Shown: positions 9,362 through 18,796, counted from the stretch's first letter. The stretch: 64,000 nucleotides of DNA from Phormidium tanganyikae FI6-MK23 (GCA_019359175.1 JAHHHU010000007.1:62001-126000), one strand, 5' to 3'. Notes: generated from the letters alone by a model not told the origin. Numbers and translations are program-made.

Positions 9362-10288
9362 TCAAACCGCTGTGAGATTTGTAATCGATCGATTCACCCA
9401 CTCCGATAAAGTGGCTTGCTCTTCGATCGAGATTCCCGTCAGCATCATTTGTGATAGCGCCATTGCAACCGGGGGCAGCGTAATCTTCATTTGCTCTCCC
9501 GCTTCCGTTAGCCAAATCCGCCAAATTCGGCGATCGTGGATATCACGTTCTCGCCGAATTAAGCCCCGTTCGGACATTCGATCAAGAACTCCGGTCAACG
9601 TTCCGCCCACTTGCTGAAGCTTTTCGCCAATCTCAGAAGTTGCCTGTCCATCTTCTTGCCATAGACAGCACAGCACAACCCAGTGAAACGGAGTTAGTTC
9701 GTAGGGATCAAGCCGTTCTTGAAATCGACGGGTTCCAAGTTGAGCGATGATTTTGATGCGATAGCCGAGATTATAAGGGGCAAGAAGCGCCTGCCAGCCA
9801 TCAGAATTCGTCGCAGCAGGAGAGTTGGACAAATTGGCGATCATCCGATCAATCATGTCCGAATACTGCTCACGCTCTGGATAAGAGATCCCATGTAGCG
9901 CCGTTTCTCGAATCTCAACTGCGATCGGGGGCAGAATATCTTCGAGTTGCTGTCCTGCTTCTGTCAGCCAAATTCGCCAAATCCGACGATCCTGGACATC
10001 GCGTTCTCGACGAATCAAGCCGCGCTCACTCATACGATCGAGAACTCCGGTCAGCGTGCCACCGACTTGCTGGAGTCGATCGCCAATACTAGAAGTCGCC
10101 TGTCCGTCTTCTTGCCACAGACAGCACAACACAACCCAGTGAAACGGAGTCAGTTTATACGGTTCAAGCCGCTCCTGAAATCTGCGTCCCAGGAGTTGAG
10201 AAAGAAGTTTAATGCGATATCCAATACCGTGGGGGGCAAGCAACCGTTTGAGATTTGCGGGGATTTGTTCAGTTTGGGAAGAGAGCAT
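9362..10288 (-). CDS. Fused tandem MarR-family transcriptional regulator
   Basis: A 308-residue protein made of two near-identical MarR units in one chain: unit 1 about residues 20-150 and unit 2 about 165-305. Each contains the winged-helix core with LTPFHWVVLCCLWQEDGQAT, LQQVGGTLTGVLDRMSERG, the wing RRERD..DRRIWRIWLTEAG, and a C-terminal dimerisation helix. Ordinary MarR proteins are about 140-160 residues and bind DNA as homodimers, so this chain looks like a covalent pseudo-dimer produced by in-frame duplication. The reading frame is intact across the junction (PAATNSDGWQALL). Each unit carries an adjacent Cys pair (VVLCCLW). It converges on the peroxiredoxin gene. Confidence 0.9.
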   Translation of the reverse strand: MLSSQTEQIPANLKRLLAPHGIGYRIKLLSQLLGRRFQERLEPYKLTPFHWVVLCCLWQEDGQATSSIGDRLQQVGGTLTGVLDRMSERGLIRRERDVQDRRIWRIWLTEAGQQLEDILPPIAVEIRETALHGISYPEREQYSDMIDRMIANLSNSPAATNSDGWQALLAPYNLGYRIKIIAQLGTRRFQERLDPYELTPFHWVVLCCLWQEDGQATSEIGEKLQQVGGTLTGVLDRMSERGLIRRERDIHDRRIWRIWLTEAGEQMKITLPPVAMALSQMMLTGISIEEQATLSEWVNRSITNLTAV

Positions 10289-10505
10289 CTACGTTACTAA
10301 AAGTGTGGATTAAACAACTCAGATCGCGAAGCTCGGAGCGGGTAGACAGTAGAGAAAAATCTTGAGTAAAGAGATTTTAGCTTAAAGTTATTTTTCTGAA
10401 GCGAAAAAGCGAAAAATACGGGATATCTAGTGATATTTGTATCGTAAGCGACGGATGAAGCGACAAACCGACATCGCTTACAATCTCTCACGAATTTGAT
10501 TGATT

Positions 10506-10994
10506 TCACAGCAAAAATTTAGGAGAAGTGAGCCAGATTAATTGGCTATTACTGATGGCGCTTCCGGTATCCGGTAAGAGCAACCCGATCGCGCCTGCTT
10601 TTTTCAAAATAATGCGATCGCGCACTTCTCCCCAAAGCAACAATTCCGCCCACCCGCTTAAATCAGGTTCATGTCCAACCAGTGCCAGACTTTTCTCTGG
10701 GGTGCGCCAAGCGTCTATCCAGGAGTGCCAGGACTGAATATCGCCCCCTGGTGCAAGATAGCCAGCGATTTCTAGAGCATCGCTCAGATGAGCCGCTTTG
10801 AGAATTTCAGCCGTTTGCTTGGCGCGGGTGAGTGGGCTAGTCAAAATCAGATCAAACTGCAATCCCAACGCTTGAAACCGTCTTGCAACTTGTTCAGTTT
10901 TGCGCTTGCCGTCCGAGGTCAGCGGTCGCTCATCGTCGTTGGCATAGTCGCCGTGTTGTCCTGCCAGTCCGTGCCGGATGAGATAAAGCTTCAT
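10506..10994 (-). CDS. sixA: SixA-type phosphohistidine phosphatase
   Basis: A 162-residue member of the histidine phosphatase superfamily. It has the catalytic motif LYLIRHGLA at the N-terminus, the second-half ILTSPLTRAKQTAEIL segment, and the late catalytic His in ALVGHEPDLSGW. Proteins of this length and pattern are SixA-like and remove phosphate from histidine of phosphotransfer domains. Two ATGs lie two codons apart (11000 and 10994); I chose the second because family members start right before LYLIRHG. Neither has a clear ribosome binding site. The neighbouring DHH gene ends 71 bases upstream on the same strand. Confidence 0.87.
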   Translation of the reverse strand: MKLYLIRHGLAGQHGDYANDDERPLTSDGKRKTEQVARRFQALGLQFDLILTSPLTRAKQTAEILKAAHLSDALEIAGYLAPGGDIQSWHSWIDAWRTPEKSLALVGHEPDLSGWAELLLWGEVRDRIILKKAGAIGLLLPDTGSAISNSQLIWLTSPKFLL

Positions 10995-11064
10995 ACGCAT
11001 TTAACCAAAAAGGGCTACTTGGATCTTTACTGCATCCTTCGCCCTATACGCTTCCTGCTTTAGA

Positions 11065-12375
11065 TTAATTCACTCCTTTCGGATAGTTTTGCTCCGGATT
11101 GACCAATCGCAGCAGTTTTTGTTTCACCTGAGCATCAAACACCGACCATTTCGTTTTGGCGTATTCGCTGTTTTCGGTGAAGCCTGAGAGAAATCCCATC
11201 GGGATTTCAAAGCCGCCCGCTTGCGATCGCCCGCCGCCAAAAAACCGCCCTTGGGCATCTTGTCCAAATGCCTCTTTGATAAACTCATCGGGATCAAGCG
11301 TAAGTTTATTCGTGCGAAGCGACCCAACCACAAACTCGAGTTCTTCATCTTCGTCGTGAACGATGCCATACACCACAGCCGTATGCACGTTCTCTTCAGT
11401 CACCAGGAAGTCAGCGGCTTGCGGGATTGCATCTCGATCGTCGTAGCGCAAATAGCCAACACCCGCGATCGAGAAATTATTGTGAACGGTGCGATTTTTC
11501 AGCGATCGCTCAATCACATCCATGACTTGTTTCGATCGCGACGACTGCATCACTGCATTCAGCAGTTGCGCGTCATAAAATCGGCTCAAGAACGCCGCTG
11601 CAAGAAAATCTTCTTCTTGTGCCTGCATCAGTCGGTTCGTATCCGATCGTAATCCGTGCATCAGAGCAGTGGCGCATTTTACGTGCTCAGACGTGCTGTT
11701 ATCAAACTTCAGCATTCCCGACTGGATATACTGCGTCAAAATCGTCGCAGTTGCACGGGTATAAGCGCGGATATCGACAAATTCAGCTTTGAGGTCGTCC
11801 TGCATACTGTGATGATCGATCACAACCGTAATCGGGATATTCGCCTGCTGAACCGACGTAAGAAGCTGACTTGTGGTTCCCTGATTGTCAATCAGCACAC
11901 AGCCTTTGTAGTGAGAGAAATCCTTGGTTTTTGCGGTTTGCGTCGTGATTCGCTGAAGCGGTAAGGCAGTTAACTTCACGAGTGCAATGTTTTCCTGATG
12001 CGAGAGCGTCCCAGCATAGACGATTTCAGACTGTATCTCGTAGCGTTGAGCAATTAATTTGTAAGCCCAAGCGGAAGAGAGCGCATCTGGATCAGGAAAA
12101 TCCTGTAAGATAACCAACTGTCGATCGCCTCTGTGCCGCTCTAAAACCTGGCGAAATGCCTCGGTTTTTTGCTCTTGTTCGGGAGAACGCATGACATCGT
12201 AAGGAAAGCGCCCGCGATGCTCGTAGTTCGCACCGTTTGACGACTTTAAAACCTCGTTACCTGTGGGCATAGCGAAGCTGGTTGATGGAAGTTCAGTTGG
12301 ATTCAGTCCAGAAATGCCGGAGTCTGGTTCCATTGTGATCAGTGAAGTGAATGGCACAGTCGAATCGGATTGCAT
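11065..12375 (-). CDS. DHH/DHHA1 family phosphoesterase (NrnA-like)
   Basis: A 436-residue protein. A low-complexity N-terminal stretch (about 1-70) precedes the DHH domain with LQDFPDPDALSSAWA (the DxD motif), an Asp in LIDNQG and the namesake VIDHHS. The C-terminal DHHA1 domain carries the substrate-binding GGGRSQAGGF. These motifs mark Mn-dependent phosphoesterases of the NrnA/RecJ superfamily that degrade oligoribonucleotides, pAp or cyclic dinucleotides. The exact substrate cannot be told. The frame is open up to 12471, but MQSDST at 12375 looks like the N-terminus of cyanobacterial relatives. Confidence 0.88.
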   Translation of the reverse strand: MQSDSTVPFTSLITMEPDSGISGLNPTELPSTSFAMPTGNEVLKSSNGANYEHRGRFPYDVMRSPEQEQKTEAFRQVLERHRGDRQLVILQDFPDPDALSSAWAYKLIAQRYEIQSEIVYAGTLSHQENIALVKLTALPLQRITTQTAKTKDFSHYKGCVLIDNQGTTSQLLTSVQQANIPITVVIDHHSMQDDLKAEFVDIRAYTRATATILTQYIQSGMLKFDNSTSEHVKCATALMHGLRSDTNRLMQAQEEDFLAAAFLSRFYDAQLLNAVMQSSRSKQVMDVIERSLKNRTVHNNFSIAGVGYLRYDDRDAIPQAADFLVTEENVHTAVVYGIVHDEDEELEFVVGSLRTNKLTLDPDEFIKEAFGQDAQGRFFGGGRSQAGGFEIPMGFLSGFTENSEYAKTKWSVFDAQVKQKLLRLVNPEQNYPKGVN

Positions 12376-12551
12376 ACTTGAAGATGTGCGAAAAATAGAA
12401 CCAGCCTGGTCGATCGCAGTTTTCAACGCGACAAATCGTAGGCACTTCCTGATCTTCGCAAAAAACTTCAAAAAACGGCAGAGCGATTTGTCTAGTTTCC
12501 CTCATTCGATAGAGAGGATACCGAACCGAGATGCAATTCCCTATCAAAATC

Positions 12552-13061
12552 TCACTCTTCGCGCACGCCTCCAATGACGTATTTTTGCCATTCTTGGTTC
12601 ACGCCGTTTTTGACGTGCTTCGTCACTTCAAAGTAAAGGCTACTGTGGGGACGGTGTGGCGGATTGCGTAACGGCATTGCAGCTTCTTTGGGGGTGCGAC
12701 TGCCTTTTTTAACATTGCAGCGCACACAAGCGGTTACAATATTTTCCCAAGAATCACCGCCGCCTCTCGATCGTGGAATCACATGATCCAGCGTCAAATC
12801 GTCGCCCGTATAGCCGCAATACTGGCAGGAATGCCCATCGCGGTGCAACAGATTCTTGCGGGTGAGCGGAATCTCTTTGTAGGGCACGCGCACATAGTGA
12901 CGCAAGCGAATCACTGTGGGGAGTGGAAACCCCGAATAAATGAACTTTCCGTTATGCTCGACTTGCTCAGCTTTGCCTTTAATCAGCAGTACAACTGCTC
13001 GCCGCCAACTGGTAATATTGAGCGGTTCGTAGGAGGCATTGAGCACCAAAACCTTTCCCAT
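12552..13061 (-). CDS. HNH endonuclease family protein
   Basis: A 169-residue protein with an N-terminal GKVLVLNASYEPLNITSW segment followed by an HNH domain. The domain contains CQYCG (first Cys pair), LTLDHVIPRSRGGGDSWEN (the HNH core) and CVRCNVKKGSRTP (second Cys pair). The four Cys would bind a structural zinc and the His-Asn-His set a catalytic metal. This free-standing type is very common and conserved in cyanobacteria; its cellular task is not established to my knowledge. It lies upstream of the DHH gene on the same strand. Confidence 0.9.
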   Translation of the reverse strand: MGKVLVLNASYEPLNITSWRRAVVLLIKGKAEQVEHNGKFIYSGFPLPTVIRLRHYVRVPYKEIPLTRKNLLHRDGHSCQYCGYTGDDLTLDHVIPRSRGGGDSWENIVTACVRCNVKKGSRTPKEAAMPLRNPPHRPHSSLYFEVTKHVKNGVNQEWQKYVIGGVREE

Positions 13062-13233
13062 TCGGATTGTTTTAAGACGTGCTTATTTGCACTGATGCTA
13101 ACATATTCAATCAATTTGGTGCTTGAGAGCTGAGATCGTTAGTCTGAAACTCGTCGATAGATGCGTGATCTGTATTCAGCGATGCAAATTCGTTTAAGCT
13201 CAGGTGAAATTTTTTATCTCAAACTGTTTTATC

Positions 13234-14604
13234 TCAAACTGTGGGAGCAAGCTGCTTTTTACCTTTCAACCAATAGGTTGCCATTTCTCCGCGTCCTTTG
13301 ACTTGAATCACGCCACGCGACTCGAAATAATGAGTATCGGTTAAGCGCTTGTAAGTCGCTTCGGTCACTTGAATTCCGCCTGCTACGCCGTGAGACTCCA
13401 TCCGACTCGCAATATTCACCGTATCGCCCCACAGATCATAAATAAATTTTCTCAATCCGATCACGCCTGCAACAACAGCCCCGGTATTCATCCCAATCCG
13501 AATGCTAAAAGCTTCTCCGGTGTCTTGGTTGAACTGAGCGATCGCAGTTTGCATATCGATCGCCATATTCGCAATCGAAACCGCATGATGATCGCAAGGA
13601 TGCGGCAATCCACCGACGACCATATAAGCATCCCCGATCGTTTTAATTTTCTCTAATCCGTGATGCTCGGCTAAACGATCGAAGCGAGAAAAAATCTGAT
13701 TCAGTAATGCAACGAGTTCTTGGGGAGAAGTGCGAGCCGAGATATCGGTAAAGCCGACGATATCCGCAAACAAAACGGTGACATCGCCAAACCCATCTGC
13801 GATATGGGGCTGAGTGGTTTCAGGAGTGTTTTTGAGCCGTTCCGCGATCGGGCTTGGCAAGATATTCAACAATAGACGCTCGGATTGGGCTTGTGCGGCA
13901 GCGAGTTCAGCGGCAGTATCTTGACTGGTTGCAAGCGCGATCGCGAGTTCATTCAAAGCCGTTTGCAGCTTATCCACCGATGGACGAAACACGAGAATGC
14001 CTTCGAGCAGAAGAATCAGAAGCAGCAAGCCGAAAAGACTCAATTCGACTCGCCGCAGTTGAGTAATTCCCGCTTGAGCTTGCTGATTGTAGGTCAGGAC
14101 AAGCTGATTGATTCCGTCTGAGAATTCTTTTCCAGCATCGCGAATCTCACGCAGATCCGCGATCGTTCTTTGGGGATTCGGTCGCCGCGATTCGGATACG
14201 ATGAGTGACTTTGCCGCTGCTTGAATGCGTTGATGAGAAGGCGCAAGTGCCGCTGCTTGACGTTTGATCTCATCTCGATCGCTGTTAAAAATCATCGCTT
14301 TATGAATCGCAGATTGCACGTTACGATCGGCAGCATCCCAAGCCTTGAGAATCTCCTCAATTTCTTTGAGCTTGAACGAGTTCTCTCGATCAGCCTCGAT
14401 TTTGAGCGCGAGTGCGGCTTCTCGCAGTTGCAAGCTTAAGATTTTTTGACGAGTGGCAATCTCAATCACCGTGGAATCTCGCGTCTGCTGAGACAACATT
14501 GACTGTACGATCGCTTGACCCAAAAGTGCCAGAAATGCCACTGTACCGAGTGAAGCAATGTAAAGTGAAGTCAAGCGACGAGTCGAAGATTGGGGTGTCG
14601 GCAT
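13234..14604 (-). CDS. Membrane-bound class III adenylate cyclase
   Basis: A 456-residue sensor cyclase. One membrane helix lies at about residues 13-35 and a second at about 187-205. The periplasmic part between them is helical and begins ATRQKILSLQLREAALAL, like PilJ/type IV pilus sensor domains. A coiled linker leads to the catalytic domain (about 265-450). Metal-binding Asp residues appear in VLFADIVGFT and GDAYMVVGG. The Lys in EKIKTIGD and the Asp in DLWGDTVN are the adenine-selecting pair, and NIASRME gives the transition-state Asn and Arg. Together these point to ATP to cAMP activity. The cNMP-binding domain of the exporter at 4.9-7.4 kb is a conceivable but unproven effector. Confidence 0.93.
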   Translation of the reverse strand: MPTPQSSTRRLTSLYIASLGTVAFLALLGQAIVQSMLSQQTRDSTVIEIATRQKILSLQLREAALALKIEADRENSFKLKEIEEILKAWDAADRNVQSAIHKAMIFNSDRDEIKRQAAALAPSHQRIQAAAKSLIVSESRRPNPQRTIADLREIRDAGKEFSDGINQLVLTYNQQAQAGITQLRRVELSLFGLLLLILLLEGILVFRPSVDKLQTALNELAIALATSQDTAAELAAAQAQSERLLLNILPSPIAERLKNTPETTQPHIADGFGDVTVLFADIVGFTDISARTSPQELVALLNQIFSRFDRLAEHHGLEKIKTIGDAYMVVGGLPHPCDHHAVSIANMAIDMQTAIAQFNQDTGEAFSIRIGMNTGAVVAGVIGLRKFIYDLWGDTVNIASRMESHGVAGGIQVTEATYKRLTDTHYFESRGVIQVKGRGEMATYWLKGKKQLAPTV

Positions 14605-14727
14605 TTTCAGAATCGCGAATAGAATCTATCGCATAGATTTCCCGATTTTGAAAGAATTGTTGAAATAGAGTCAGGAGCCGATCGGTGCATTCGATCGCGA
14701 TACGGTGTGATTCGAGGAGTGAAAGGG

Positions 14728-15927
14728 ATGTTGAGTTGGGATCAAAGTTCGAGTATTGCTCTGATGCAGCGGGAGCGGGCTTGGGTTGAGATTGATCTTG
14801 CGGCGCTGTCTCATAATGTGCAGCAGATTCTTAGCCTGATGTCTGCGAAAACGGAGTTGATGGCGGTCGTGAAGGCGGATGCTTACGGACATGGAGCCGT
14901 GACGGTAGCGCAAACGGTGCTGCAATCTGGGGCGACGTGGCTCGGTGTGGCAACGATTCCAGAAGGGATCGAGCTACGAGAAGCGGGAATCGAAGCGCCA
15001 ATTTTAGTCCTAGGAGCAACGCATACTTCTGAGCAAATTCGCGCGATCGAGCATTGGCATCTTCAGCCGACGCTCTGTACTCCGAAACAAGCGCTAGTCT
15101 ATTCAGAATCAGTCCGCCGCGCGACCTTGCCGATTCATCTCAAGCTTGATACTGGAATGTCACGCCTGGGAACTTCCTGGGAGAATGCAGTTGAATTTGT
15201 GCAGTTGGTGAAAGGACTACCGAATTTGTCGATCGCAAGTATCTATTCGCATCTCGCCACGGCTGAGGATCTCGATCCGACGATTCGACAACAGCAGCAG
15301 CAACGGTATGAAACTGCGCTTCGCGCCTGTGGGTATGACTTTAACGGCAAGCATCCTCGATTCCATTTAGCGAATTCAGCCGGAACGATCGTCGATTCAA
15401 GTTTGCACTATGACATGGTGCGGACAGGGCTTTTATTGTACGGACTGTATCCAGCGGATCATCTGCGGTCGTATTTAGATCTTCGTCCGGTGATGCAGGT
15501 GAAAGCGCGAGTGACTCAGGTGAAAACGATTCAACCGGGAACCGGGGTGAGCTATGGCTATCGATTTATTGCCGATCGCGAAACTCAAATTGCGGTGATC
15601 GGAATCGGATATGCGGATGGAGTGCCGCGCAATCTATCGAACCAGATGACCGCTTTAGTTCGGGGACAACAGGCGAAGCAAATCGGGTCGATCACGATGG
15701 ATCAATTAATGCTCGATGTTAGTCATATTCCAGCCTTGCAAGAAGGCGAAGTGGTGACGCTCTTGGGACAAGACGGCAACGAGAAGATTTTGGCGGATGA
15801 CTGGGCGAATTTATTAGGAACAATTTCTTGGGAGATTCTATGTGGATTTAAACATCGACTGCCGCGCGTTGCAGTAGGCAAACCTCTGATCAAGCGAGAA
15901 ATGTTCGATCGACGATCGCTACGTTAA
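14728..15927 (+). CDS. alr: Alanine racemase
   Basis: A 399-residue PLP enzyme that interconverts L- and D-alanine for peptidoglycan. Lys49 in AVVKADAYGHG binds PLP. The fold-type III barrel shows HLKLDTGMSRLG, SHLATAED, FHLANSAGT and DMVRTGLLLYGLYP. The C-terminal domain has GTGVSYGYRF with the catalytic Tyr, followed by GIGYADGVPR. An in-frame GTG at 14707 would add seven residues; I prefer the ATG at 14728 because GGAG lies just upstream. The neighbours are unrelated in function. Confidence 0.95.
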   Translation: MLSWDQSSSIALMQRERAWVEIDLAALSHNVQQILSLMSAKTELMAVVKADAYGHGAVTVAQTVLQSGATWLGVATIPEGIELREAGIEAPILVLGATHTSEQIRAIEHWHLQPTLCTPKQALVYSESVRRATLPIHLKLDTGMSRLGTSWENAVEFVQLVKGLPNLSIASIYSHLATAEDLDPTIRQQQQQRYETALRACGYDFNGKHPRFHLANSAGTIVDSSLHYDMVRTGLLLYGLYPADHLRSYLDLRPVMQVKARVTQVKTIQPGTGVSYGYRFIADRETQIAVIGIGYADGVPRNLSNQMTALVRGQQAKQIGSITMDQLMLDVSHIPALQEGEVVTLLGQDGNEKILADDWANLLGTISWEILCGFKHRLPRVAVGKPLIKREMFDRRSLR

Positions 15928-15963
15928 GCTGAATCCATTGGGTCGATTCTCAGGAGCGCGATC

Positions 15964-16824
15964 GTGGTTTTTATCAATCCTAAAACTGACTTCGCCTTCA
16001 AAAAGATCTTCGGCTCTGAGCAGAGTCACGCGATTTTGATTAGCTTTCTCAATGGCATTCTCTACCAAGGGGAATCGATCGTCCAAGATTTGACGATTCT
16101 CAATCCCTACCAAGCTCCCAAAATTCGCGGCATCAAAGATACCTATCTCGATGTCAAAGCGCTTCTCAGCACAGGCAAAACGGTCATTATCGAAATGCAA
16201 GTGCTAAATGTTGAAGGGTTTGAAAAACGAATTCTCTACAATGCTGCGAAAGCTTATTCGATTCAGCTCAGTGCGGGAGAAGCTTATTCCACGCTCAATC
16301 TAGTCATTGCACTGACGATTACCGACTTCGAGATGTTTGAAGACATCGAAAAACCAATCTCTCACTTCATTCTGAAGGAAAAGGAATGCTTAGTGAACTA
16401 TTCGATCGAAGATTTGGAGCTAGTGTTTGTTGAGTTGCCGAAATTCAAGCGAACTTTGGAACAGCTAGAAACCTTGACGGATAAGTGGATTTATTTTCTG
16501 CAACACGCACCAGATTTACGCACTGTGCCCGAAACAATGGGCGAGGTGAGAGAGATACAACAGGCGTTTGAGATGGCAAATCAAGCGACGTTAACACCAG
16601 AGGAGTTGGACGAGTTGGAACATCAGCTATTTTTTATTCAAGATCAGCGAGGCGCGATCGCGAAAGCTGCAAATCAAGCGCTTCAACAGGGTCTTCAGCA
16701 AGGCGATCAGCAGGCAAAACTAGAAATTGCCCGACGGTTGATCGGAACAATGGATGATGCCACGATCGCACAAGTCACTGATTTGACGATCGAAGAAATT
16801 CAACAGATCAAGCGAACCGATTAA
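15964..16824 (+). CDS. Rpn family (PD-(D/E)XK) recombination-promoting nuclease
   Basis: A 286-residue protein starting with GTG: MVFINPKTDFAFKKIFGSEQS is the characteristic N-terminus of this transposase-like family. The nuclease core is visible as DTYLDVKALL followed by VIIEMQV (Asp, then Glu-x-Gln). The C-terminal tail has Gln-rich helices (QALQQGLQQGDQQAK) and a short TIAQVTDLTIEEIQQIK helix typical of cyanobacterial members. Family members are DNA nucleases linked to RecA-independent recombination. A relative at 57434-58197 is broken. The gene ends tail-to-tail with the GST gene, the two stop codons overlapping. Confidence 0.9.
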   Translation: MVFINPKTDFAFKKIFGSEQSHAILISFLNGILYQGESIVQDLTILNPYQAPKIRGIKDTYLDVKALLSTGKTVIIEMQVLNVEGFEKRILYNAAKAYSIQLSAGEAYSTLNLVIALTITDFEMFEDIEKPISHFILKEKECLVNYSIEDLELVFVELPKFKRTLEQLETLTDKWIYFLQHAPDLRTVPETMGEVREIQQAFEMANQATLTPEELDELEHQLFFIQDQRGAIAKAANQALQQGLQQGDQQAKLEIARRLIGTMDDATIAQVTDLTIEEIQQIKRTD

Positions 16825-17471
16825 AAATGAATAGTTTCTGTTTCTGCGATCGCGCTTTCAAGCCATTCCTGCATTGCAGGTAGTGCCAGAATTGCCTCTG
16901 CATACGTTTGACAAATCGGATCAAGCTTCACATCATACGTGCGAAATCTCAGTACAACAGGCGCGTAAACGGCATCTGCGATCGTAAATCGCCCAAATAG
17001 AAATGCTCCTCCCGCGCCGTATGTCTCTCGGCAATCGCGCCAAATGGTCGTAATTCGATCGATATCTCGCTGCACTTCTGGCGTAATGTCGTAATTTGGA
17101 AAATGCTCTCGACAGTTCATTGCCATCTGATTTCGTAGCGGCAAAAAACCACTGTGCATCTCGGCACAAATCGATCGTGCGATCGCGCGTCCTGTTCGAT
17201 CGCCTGTCCACCACGATCGTTCAGGAAACATTTCGCTCAGGTACTCAAAAATCGCCATCGAATCCCAAATTGCTCGATCGGCATGAATCAGAACCGGCAC
17301 TTTCCCGTTTCCAGCAGGGCAATATTGCCGAATTTGGGCAGTCGATCCTGGCGTATACAGTGGAATTTGGATCTCATCAAACGGCAACTCAAACTGCTTC
17401 AGAGCCAGCCACGGACGCAATGACCAGGATGAATAGTTCTTGTTGCCGATGATTAGTGTGAGTAAAGCCAT
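16821..17471 (-). CDS. Glutathione S-transferase family protein
   Basis: A 216-residue protein with an N-terminal thioredoxin-like half (LTLIIGNKNYSSWSLRPWLAL, then NGKVPVLIHADRAIWDSMAIFEYL, the glutathione-contacting cis-Pro and Asp-Ser region). An all-helical C-terminal half includes GAFLFGRFTIADAVYAPVVLRF (the N-capping box and hydrophobic staple). The NYSSWSLR start is typical of the zeta/YfcF-like subset. It probably works in detoxification or stress responses in the cytosol; the substrate is unknown. Confidence 0.88.
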   Translation of the reverse strand: MALLTLIIGNKNYSSWSLRPWLALKQFELPFDEIQIPLYTPGSTAQIRQYCPAGNGKVPVLIHADRAIWDSMAIFEYLSEMFPERSWWTGDRTGRAIARSICAEMHSGFLPLRNQMAMNCREHFPNYDITPEVQRDIDRITTIWRDCRETYGAGGAFLFGRFTIADAVYAPVVLRFRTYDVKLDPICQTYAEAILALPAMQEWLESAIAETETIHF

Positions 17472-17494
17472 AAACTTATTTCATTCCTTTTTCT

Positions 17495-18796
17495 CTAATC
17501 TCGACCTGTACAAGACAATCCCTCTACGATCGCTGAAGGTGTATAACAAGACCCGTTCCAATCTGCATCGCCTCCCAATTCGACCAAATTCTTCAGCGCG
17601 GTATACACACTGCCCGCGACCATCGTATCTTTGACTCTGCCAACGATCTGCCCTTTCTCGATCCGATACCCCAGATCGACATTGACGGAGAACTCTCCAG
17701 AAATTCCAGCCCCGCCGCCCAGCATTTGATCTACAATCAATCCGTTATCGATCGATGAAATCAATTCTAAGAGCGATTTCGTTCCCGGTTCAATTAGCAA
17801 GTTAAATAGTCCCGGTGTCGGATAGCTGCCCAAGCCCGGTCGAAATCCGTTCCCTGTCGTTCCGCTTCCTAATGCTTTTCCAGTCGTGCGATCGGTATAA
17901 AACAGCTTGAGTTCACCTCGATCGATAAACTGAATCATTCGCGTCGGTGTTCCTTCATCATCAAACGGACAGCTAAACGGCCCACTATTCGGCTGTTGTG
18001 ACAGGGTAATTGCCTCTGAAGTCACGAGTTTGCCGAGTCGATCGCTCCAAGGCGATGCCCCTTCGATCACCTGCTTACCGTTCAACGCTGATTGCACCGT
18101 ACCCCACAGCATATCCGCCGCTTTCGAGGTAAACAGAATCGGAATGCGCCCTGCTGGAGTCGAAACGTTTTCTTTCGCCCAGTCCAACCGCTGTAAAACT
18201 TGTTGTGCGATCGCCGTTGGATCTAATTGATCGCGCTCGGTCTGCCCATCGGAAACGTTGAGAAAATCATCGCCCCGAATCCATTCCACTTCGAGAAAGC
18301 CGCTCAAGGTTGTATCCATATAGCCGCAATCAAGCCCGTTGGAATTAATCAAGCGTGTCGTTTCCGCTTCGCAATCCCAACCCCCGGAACTGAGGACTTC
18401 TGGATAGCGATCGCGCACGAGTTCGATCGCGATTTTCCCCCATTCGACCAGTTGTTCGACTGTGACCGATTGCCCGACATCGGGATAAGACAGTTGAGAA
18501 GCGGGCGAAAGTTCGATTTCTTCCGGCTCAGTGAGTTGACTGATTGCGATCGCGCGATCGACTAAAGCCTGGGGTTCAACCTCTCCATAAGCAACGGCTA
18601 ACCCTGGGCGACCCTCTTTCCACAGTCGTAAAGCGGTTCCTTCAGCTTCGGTGCTTTCGAGTTGTTTGAGCCGATTCGCTTCAAAAAAGACAGGGCGAGA
18701 CAGCGATTGCGACTGAAACACTTCGGCACAGTCGGCTCCGGAGCGCAAGGCAAAATCGAGCAGTTGTTCGGGCAGAGAAGAAGACGAGATCGACAT
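17495..18796 (-). CDS. TldD/PmbA family protein (PmbA-like)
   Basis: A 433-residue member of the TldD/PmbA (modulator of gyrase) family, which contains peptidases acting on small peptides and microcin-type substrates. Visible features are the N-terminal ALRSGADCAEVF, the central RTTGKALGSGTTGNGFRP, and the C-terminal GLIVDQMLGGG, GEFSVNVDLGYRIEKGQIVGRVKDTMVAGSVY block. No HExxH metal motif stands out, which fits the PmbA-like partner of a TldD-TldE pair; the partner is not in the window. The frame is open to 18859 but MSISSSSLPEQLLDFAL at 18796 is the family-like start, preceded by CCAGG. Confidence 0.88.
   Translation of the reverse strand: MSISSSSLPEQLLDFALRSGADCAEVFQSQSLSRPVFFEANRLKQLESTEAEGTALRLWKEGRPGLAVAYGEVEPQALVDRAIAISQLTEPEEIELSPASQLSYPDVGQSVTVEQLVEWGKIAIELVRDRYPEVLSSGGWDCEAETTRLINSNGLDCGYMDTTLSGFLEVEWIRGDDFLNVSDGQTERDQLDPTAIAQQVLQRLDWAKENVSTPAGRIPILFTSKAADMLWGTVQSALNGKQVIEGASPWSDRLGKLVTSEAITLSQQPNSGPFSCPFDDEGTPTRMIQFIDRGELKLFYTDRTTGKALGSGTTGNGFRPGLGSYPTPGLFNLLIEPGTKSLLELISSIDNGLIVDQMLGGGAGISGEFSVNVDLGYRIEKGQIVGRVKDTMVAGSVYTALKNLVELGGDADWNGSCYTPSAIVEGLSCTGRD

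Noticed and set aside
10297-10509. 70-codon minus-strand frame between the MarR and SixA genes
   Set aside because: No ribosome binding site, irregular composition, and no protein-like pattern; probably chance.
13234-14604. Cyclase called as a guanylate cyclase
   Set aside because: The base-selecting residues are Lys and Asp (KTIGD, LWGD), which indicate ATP rather than GTP.
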